From CAZONU01 sp965370045 (GTDB taxonomy: Bacteria > Planctomycetota > SZUA-567 > JAKLDR01), in NCBI GenBank assembly GCA_965370045.1, contig CBDUSI010000096.1, forward strand, positions 1 through 17,334: a stretch of DNA of 17,334 nt. Reading direction: 5' to 3'. Shown here piece after piece: positions 13,731-17,334 of this stretch (its first letter is position 1; every line of letters begins with the position of its first letter). The notes under the pieces were generated by a model that saw only the letters and a list, made by a program, of their open reading frames with translations, did no database searches and was not told where the DNA came from. The translations under genes were made by a program, and so were the position numbers.

Positions 13731-14690
13731 CTACCTGGCCCGGATAAGCTTATCCATGAATTCGGAAGTGCGCTCGGCCAGCCCCGGCGCGGGCGGACAG
13801 GCCACCGCGGTGAGCGGCCCCTTGTAGCGGGCCTTGGCCAGCGCCCCGGACACCGCCGTCCAGTCGACGTCGCCGGAGCCCAGCTCGCAGAAGGCGGACA
13901 TGAAGCCCCAGCCTCCCCCGCGGGTGAAGCCCCGGAAGGCGCGGCTGCGGGCGGTGTTCTTCTCGAAGCGCTGCTTGACGTCGCGCAGGTGCACGCCGGC
14001 GATGCGCCGGCCGAGGATCTTGATCCAGTGCTCGGGGTGGCCGCCGAGCGCGGCGGAGCCCACGTCCAGGCAGGCGGCCACCCGCCGGGAGCGGAACTTG
14101 TCCACGAAGCCGGCGAACTCCAGCGGCGAGAGCAGGAACCCGCTCCAGGCGTTGACCAGGGCCAGGGTCACGCGCTGCTTCTCGGCGGCCTTGACGCACT
14201 TCTTGAGGCTCTCGCGCGCGCGGACCAGGGCCTCGTCGTAGGGCACCACTTCGCCGCGGCGGCTGAGGTGGGCGTGCACCCAGCCGGGCACCACCACCAG
14301 CGCGCCGGCGGAGAGCCAGCGGGCCTTCTCCAGCATGATCCTGGTAATTTCCACGGCCCGGGCGCGCTCGGCGGCCTTGGAGGCGCTGAGGCTGCTGGCC
14401 CAGTAGAGGTTGGTGGCCAGCGAGGAGATTCCCACGCCGGCGGCCTCGCCGGCCCGGGCCAGCGCCTGGCACTCGCTTCGGGAGGTATCCAGGGTCAGGA
14501 CCCCGGTGTCGCTGATGCCCAGCTCGACGCTGGCGAAGCCCAGCTCGCGGGCGCGGGCCAGCACCGAGATGACGTCCGCGCGGTTCTCCATGCCTCCCGG
14601 GAAGGACCAGTAGCTGATGCCCTTGGACATGCCCCTGGTCTTGCGCTTGGTCCCGGTCTTGGTCTTGGTCTTGGTCTTGCGTTTGGCCAT
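13731..14690 (-). CDS. TIM-barrel sugar phosphate isomerase/epimerase-like protein with altered metal ligands
   Basis: 319-aa protein of the xylose isomerase-like TIM barrel superfamily (IolE/tagatose epimerase type). Barrel strands are visible at KGISYWSF (23-30), FASVELGIS (52-60), VGISSLATN (86-94), GALVVVPG (129-136), RVAACLDVGS (203-212) and IAGVHLRD (230-237). D209 and H234 fit two metal ligands. The two Glu ligands that family members carry are not seen: the fifth-strand site reads LALVN (V179), and the last-strand site GPLTAV has V296 where GPLSVE is usual. The enzyme may be inactive or use another site. An N-terminal Lys/Thr tail (2-19) precedes the barrel. Start ATG 14690 has GAGGTGG upstream; M21 at 14630 is an alternative without the tail. 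It is the second gene of the minus-strand unit. Confidence 0.8.
   Translation of the reverse strand: MAKRKTKTKTKTGTKRKTRGMSKGISYWSFPGGMENRADVISVLARARELGFASVELGISDTGVLTLDTSRSECQALARAGEAAGVGISSLATNLYWASSLSASKAAERARAVEITRIMLEKARWLSAGALVVVPGWVHAHLSRRGEVVPYDEALVRARESLKKCVKAAEKQRVTLALVNAWSGFLLSPLEFAGFVDKFRSRRVAACLDVGSAALGGHPEHWIKILGRRIAGVHLRDVKQRFEKNTARSRAFRGFTRGGGWGFMSAFCELGSGDVDWTAVSGALAKARYKGPLTAVACPPAPGLAERTSEFMDKLIRAR
14655..14678 (-). repeat. Hexanucleotide tandem repeat encoding Lys-Thr
   Basis: Four perfect copies of GGTCTT on the plus strand (AAGACC on the coding strand) encode alternating Lys and Thr in the N-terminal tail of the TIM-barrel protein. Such arrays can change length in frame. 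Confidence 0.85.
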
Positions 14691-14717
14691 GCTCGCACCA
14701 CCTCGCCGCTTTCTGAA

Positions 14718-14743
14718 GCGGCCGGCCCGGGTGGGCCGGCCGC
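14718..14743 (-). terminator. GC hairpin between the SH3 gene and the isomerase-like gene
   Basis: Perfect 11-bp stem GCGGCCGGCCC / GGGCCGGCCGC with a 4-base loop, 32 bases after the SH3 gene stop on the minus strand. The transcript continues with only TTC and no T-tract, so it may be a weak terminator or attenuator that lowers expression of the downstream genes relative to the SH3 gene, or an mRNA stabiliser. Confidence 0.5.
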
Positions 14744-14774
14744 GAGAGTTCGGCTGCCGGGTGTCCCCCGGCGG

Positions 14775-15941
14775 CTACTTCTTTATGACCTCGAAGCGGG
14801 TCTTGCTGGTCGGCGGATTCTTGTAGTCGCCCACCAGGGTGACGTCGATGACCTGGACGCCCCAGCCCTTCACGAAACGCTTGCGGCCGGTCACCCCGAC
14901 CTTGCGGCCCAGCATCTTGTCGAGGTCCACGTCGGGACCGACGGCCCGCAGGTAGTAGAGGAGCACTCCGGAGGTGCTCAGCTTGTGGGTGCCGGGTATG
15001 CCGGCGACGTCCGGGGCCTTGTCCAGGAATCCCCGGGCGACGTACCTGGGGGCGATCTTGGGGAGCACGTCGATGGCCGCCGCGGTGGCCCGCTTGATGG
15101 CGTCGATCTTCTTCTGGACCTCGCTGTCCACCTTGGACGAGATGAGCTTCTTCTGCGCATCGGGCAGCCGCCTGGCTATGTCGCTCATGCGCGCCTCGCA
15201 GGTGGTCCTGACCACCGCGGGCAGGCCCTTGGTCTGACGGACCTTGTAGTAAAGCAGGAACACCGCGACCAGGTCGGGGTTCTTCTGGGCCAGCGCCTGG
15301 CGGTAGGCGGTCTCCGCCTGGGAGAAATCCTTCACGCCGGGATCGTCCGGATTGATGGTCACGGTCTTGGGCGGGTCGGTCACCGGGCCGGTAACTGGGC
15401 CGGTTACCGGGGTCACGGGCGCCGTGCCGTCCTCCAGCGTGACGTAGGTCCCGTAGACCCAGGCGTAGGTGCCCGCGGGGGCCTTGACCCGGTACCAGGC
15501 GCCCTTCTTCTCGACGACCTCCAGCTGGGTGTCCAGGTCCAGGTTCCTGAGGATGGGCGCCTTGTTGTGGCCCGCGCCGCGCAGGCGCACGTTCTCGGCG
15601 TTGACCGTGCCGGTGGCCGGCAGGACCTCGCCCTCGACGACCGTCACGAACCTGGCCATGATCCACAGGGAGATGTCCGAGGCCAGCTCGATCTTCAGCC
15701 ACTTGCCCTTGCGGCCCACCACGCTTACCGTCCGGCCGCGCTTGAGGGCGGTGATGCGCGCCCGATCCACCGCGGAACCCGCCCGGACGTTGAGCGTCCG
15801 CGCGTTGACCTTGCCGGCCTTGGGCCTGTCAAAGGTCTCTTCCGTATCGACCGCGGGTTCGCCAACCGGGGGTTCCCCGGCAACGACGCTGCCGCCCAAG
15901 AGGAGCGCGACGACCGCCAGACTCCAAAGCATCTTACTCAT
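14775..15941 (-). CDS. Secreted protein with two bacterial SH3 domains
   Basis: 388-aa exported protein. A signal peptide is visible (MSKMLWSLAVVALLLGGSVVAGEP). Two bacterial SH3 (SH3_3-type) domains follow: residues about 43-103 (TLNVRAGSA ... GKWLKIEL ... ARFVTV) and 111-170 (ENVRLRGAGH ... GAWYRVKAP ... YGTYVTL), each with the usual NVR(L)RxG start and WxxV/I finish. A PVTG-repeat linker (about 171-195) leads to a C-terminal helical and alpha/beta region (about 205-388) that I do not recognise. Bacterial SH3 domains usually bind peptidoglycan, so this is probably a periplasmic or cell-envelope protein. The start has GGAG (complement of 15949-15952) seven bases upstream, and a strong promoter lies at 16018-16046. 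It is the first gene of the minus-strand unit. Confidence 0.83.
   Translation of the reverse strand: MSKMLWSLAVVALLLGGSVVAGEPPVGEPAVDTEETFDRPKAGKVNARTLNVRAGSAVDRARITALKRGRTVSVVGRKGKWLKIELASDISLWIMARFVTVVEGEVLPATGTVNAENVRLRGAGHNKAPILRNLDLDTQLEVVEKKGAWYRVKAPAGTYAWVYGTYVTLEDGTAPVTPVTGPVTGPVTDPPKTVTINPDDPGVKDFSQAETAYRQALAQKNPDLVAVFLLYYKVRQTKGLPAVVRTTCEARMSDIARRLPDAQKKLISSKVDSEVQKKIDAIKRATAAAIDVLPKIAPRYVARGFLDKAPDVAGIPGTHKLSTSGVLLYYLRAVGPDVDLDKMLGRKVGVTGRKRFVKGWGVQVIDVTLVGDYKNPPTSKTRFEVIKK
15378..15410 (-). repeat. Degenerate 12-bp tandem repeat encoding the PVTG linker
   Basis: Units GGTCACCGGGCC, GGTAACTGGGCC and a diverged third encode Gly-Pro-Val-Thr units that join the second SH3 domain to the C-terminal region. 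Confidence 0.7.
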
Positions 15942-15965
15942 TGGATTGCTCCGTAACGTTTACAA

Positions 15966-15979
15966 CCCCCGCGCGGGGG
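15966..15979 (-). promoter_or_regulatory. Palindrome in the SH3 gene leader
   Basis: CCCCC-GCGC-GGGGG is fully self-complementary and lies 25 bases before the start codon in the leader made from the 16018-16046 promoter. It could form a hairpin or bind a dimeric regulator. Confidence 0.4.
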
Positions 15980-16017
15980 CGGGCACCCGGCCCTGTTCAA
16001 ACCCCTCCAAGGTTGGA

Positions 16018-16046
16018 AGTGTAGCCCTGGTGGGGGGGTGAGTCAA
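16018..16046 (-). promoter_or_regulatory. Sigma70-like promoter of the minus-strand unit
   Basis: On the minus strand, TTGACT (complement of 16041-16046), an ideal 17-base spacer and TACACT (complement of 16018-16023). It gives a leader of about 70 bases for the SH3 gene and is one of the best promoters in the window. Confidence 0.65.
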
Positions 16047-16063
16047 GACCTAATTGTAACACA

Positions 16064-16069
16064 TAGAAT
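16064..16069 (+). promoter_or_regulatory. Possible -10 box for the glycosyltransferase gene
   Basis: TAGAAT matches five of six -10 bases. No good -35 is found; with a 17-base spacer it would fall on 16041-16046, the same bases as the minus-strand -35 box. Confidence 0.3.
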
Positions 16070-16115
16070 GACTTGGGGTTCGTCGGCCTTGCCGGCCGGC
16101 CCTGTCGGCCGTAGA

Positions 16116-17225
16116 ATGGCGGACATGAGCGCGGACCGCAACGGGCTGCGCGTCCTGGCCTTCGAGGGCTTCTACGCGGCCAGCCACCGGGCCTTCCTCG
16201 ACGGCCTGGCCGCGCACAGCCGCCACCAGTGGACGCTGCTGACCCTTCCGGGCAGCAAGTGGCGGCAGCGCATGCTCCGCGGGGCCGTCCGGCTCGCCGG
16301 GAAGACCGCGGAACTCGACGGCGAGCATCATGTCATCTTCGCGACCGACATGCTGGACCTGGCGGACCTCGCCGGGCAGCTGCCCGCGGCGCTCAGGGAA
16401 CTGCCCCGCGCGCTCTACTTTCACGAGAACCAGCTCACCTATCCCCTGCGCCCCGGCGCCGAGCGCGACCTGGAGCTCTGCCTGATCAACGTCAGGAGCG
16501 CGCTGGCCGCCGGGCTGGTGGTCTTCAACTCGGAGTTCCACCGCCGGGACTTCCTGGGCGCGGTCCCCGGGCTGCCCGGAAGCGGCCCCGACGCGGCCGA
16601 AACCGCACTGACGATACAAAAGAGGAGCGCCGTCGCCCATCCGGGAATCGACGTCGAGGGCATCGCCGCGCCCGGGCGCCGCGGGCCGCTGCGCGTCCTC
16701 TGGAACCACCGCTGGGAGTACGACAAGTGCCCGGAGGTATTCTTCGCGGCGCTGGCCTCCCTCGCCCGGCGCGGGGCGGACTTCCGGGTCATCGTCTGCG
16801 GCGAGCAGTTTCGCACCTGGCCCGAGGCGTTCGAGCGCGGCCGGGGCGAGCTCGGCGAGCGGGTCGAGCACTTCGGCTATGCCGCCTCGCAAGAGGATTA
16901 CCGCGCGCTCCTGGGCCGCGCCGACGTGGAGGTGAGCACCGCCGCCCAGGAGTCCTTCGGCATCGCCGTCCTGGAAGCCTGCGCGGCCGGCTGCATGCCG
17001 CTGCTGCCGGGCAGGCTGAGCTATCCCGAGCTGATTCCCGAGGCGTTGCACGACGAGTGCATATACGCGGACCAGGACGACCTCGTCGAGCGCCTCGCGG
17101 CGCTGGCCGCCGACCCCGGCAGGGCCCGCGCCCGGCGCGATGACTGGCGGGCCGTCGCCGAGCGCTTCGCCTGGCCGAAGCAGGCCGCGCTGATGGACTC
17201 CCTGCTGGAAGGGCTTGTTCACTAG
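16116..17225 (+). CDS. Glycosyltransferase, DUF3524/GTDC1 type (tRNA-queuosine alpha-mannosyltransferase-like)
   Basis: 369-aa GT-B-like glycosyltransferase of the DUF3524/GTDC1 family, whose animal member (QTMAN) adds mannose to queuosine in tRNA. Landmarks are LAFEGFYAASHRAFLDGL (14-31), HQWTLLTLPGSKWRQRM (37-53), FATDMLDLADL (75-85), the diagnostic YFHENQLTYP (101-110), VFNSEFHRRDFL (136-147), WNHRWEYDKCPE (196-207) in the acceptor-linked half, and ESFGIAVLEA (279-288) with the E-x7-E pair E279/E287 that binds the nucleotide sugar. The ATG at 16116 has a poor ribosome site; a second ATG at 16125 after GGCGGA is an alternative, and the upstream frame is rejected. It is divergent from the SH3 gene. 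Whether it acts on tRNA in this organism is inference; no queuosine-synthesis gene is in the window. Confidence 0.85.
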   Translation: MADMSADRNGLRVLAFEGFYAASHRAFLDGLAAHSRHQWTLLTLPGSKWRQRMLRGAVRLAGKTAELDGEHHVIFATDMLDLADLAGQLPAALRELPRALYFHENQLTYPLRPGAERDLELCLINVRSALAAGLVVFNSEFHRRDFLGAVPGLPGSGPDAAETALTIQKRSAVAHPGIDVEGIAAPGRRGPLRVLWNHRWEYDKCPEVFFAALASLARRGADFRVIVCGEQFRTWPEAFERGRGELGERVEHFGYAASQEDYRALLGRADVEVSTAAQESFGIAVLEACAAGCMPLLPGRLSYPELIPEALHDECIYADQDDLVERLAALAADPGRARARRDDWRAVAERFAWPKQAALMDSLLEGLVH

Positions 17226-17242
17226 CAGGCCGTTGAAAAATG
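17222..17242 (+). repeat. 21-base repeat, copy 2 (copy 1 at 2029-2049)
   Basis: CTAGC-AGG-CCGTTGAAAAATG here aligns with CTAGC-GAG-CCGCTGAAAAATG at 2029-2049 at 17 of 21 positions. This copy includes the stop codon of the glycosyltransferase gene; the other overlaps the ribosome site of the GH20 gene. Both are on the plus strand. Confidence 0.45.
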
Positions 17243-17289
17243 GGGCAGCCGTGATTGGAGACAGAATGGTTCGGATTTAAGGAGGGGTT

Positions 17290-17319
17290 CCGAAGTCGAT
17301 GCCCGAGCATCGTCTTCGG
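17290..17319 (+). promoter_or_regulatory. Hairpin over a possible start codon
   Basis: Two 6-bp arms, CCGAAG/CTTCGG and CGATGC/GCATCG, separated by a single T-T mismatch and closed by a CCGA loop. The possible start ATG at 17299 is inside the stem. Confidence 0.5.
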
Positions 17320-17334
17320 GTTCCCGACGAAGAA
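17299..17334 (+). CDS. Possible partial gene running off the right edge
   Basis: An ATG at 17299 follows AAGGAGG (17279-17285) by 13 bases and stays open to the window edge (M-P-E-H-R-L-R-V-P-D-E-E). Only 12 codons are visible, so the call rests on the ribosome site and position after the glycosyltransferase gene. No product can be suggested. Confidence 0.35.
   Translation, partial: MPEHRLRVPDEE

Noticed and set aside
12861..15956. Very long plus-strand open frame (1031 codons) opposite the minus-strand unit
   Set aside because: It is the GC-rich shadow of three well-supported minus-strand genes, with Gly/Ala/Val/His/Asp-rich composition and no domain.
1..17334. CRISPR array, tRNA gene, insertion sequence or phage genes
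   Set aside because: No regularly spaced repeats, no tRNA cloverleaf sequence, no transposase or integrase motif seen on either strand.

Overview
The window is a dense, high-GC bacterial segment with strong Shine-Dalgarno sites and sigma70-like promoter hexamers. Gene content suggests a free-living, sugar-degrading bacterium of the Planctomycetota or a nearby deep lineage: a cytosolic-looking GH20 glycosidase, a sugar isomerase-like TIM barrel next to a Gfo/Idh/MocA oxidoreductase, large secreted proteins of unknown family, and a solo T2SF-like membrane fragment. The lineage is inference only; no rRNA or other marker is present.

Layout. (1) 46-2019, minus strand: a GH20 family glycosidase, divergent from (2) a two-gene plus-strand unit at 2173-2846 (an unknown 119-aa protein and a small STAS-like protein), closed by a 12-bp hairpin. 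(3) From a promoter at 2886-2913, a tightly packed seven-gene plus-strand operon (2968-9874) with mostly 4-base ATGA overlaps: REC-HATPase fusion, pseudo-receiver/coiled-coil/SpoIIE phosphatase, HDOD protein, ROK sugar kinase, small T2SF-like membrane protein, L-aspartate oxidase (nadB), and an unknown three-helix membrane protein. (4) 9875-10293: a 419-base non-coding stretch with a nested set of inverted repeats that could be a structured RNA, an intrinsic terminator, and a promoter for (5) a short glutaredoxin-like gene (10294-10614) with its own TTCG-loop terminator. (6) A four-gene minus-strand unit (15941 down to 10739): secreted double-SH3 protein, TIM-barrel sugar isomerase-like protein lacking the usual metal-binding Glu residues, Gfo/Idh/MocA oxidoreductase that probably starts at CTG, and a 640-aa secreted protein with paired CxxC motifs. 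(7) Divergent from it, a DUF3524/GTDC1-type glycosyltransferase (16116-17225), the family of tRNA-queuosine mannosyltransferase. (8) The right edge may hold the first codons of another gene inside a hairpin.

How the genes may work together. The STAS-like protein, the response-regulator/anti-sigma-kinase fusion and the SpoIIE phosphatase are the three roles of a partner-switching circuit. Here the kinase is joined to a complete receiver, the phosphatase carries a receiver that has lost its phospho-acceptor and an exactly duplicated 35-residue coiled-coil segment, and the STAS-like protein appears to lack the usual phospho-serine. Co-transcription with an HDOD protein, a sugar kinase and an NAD-biosynthesis enzyme links the circuit, by context only, to metabolism. 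The minus-strand unit looks like carbohydrate handling plus exported proteins of unknown role.
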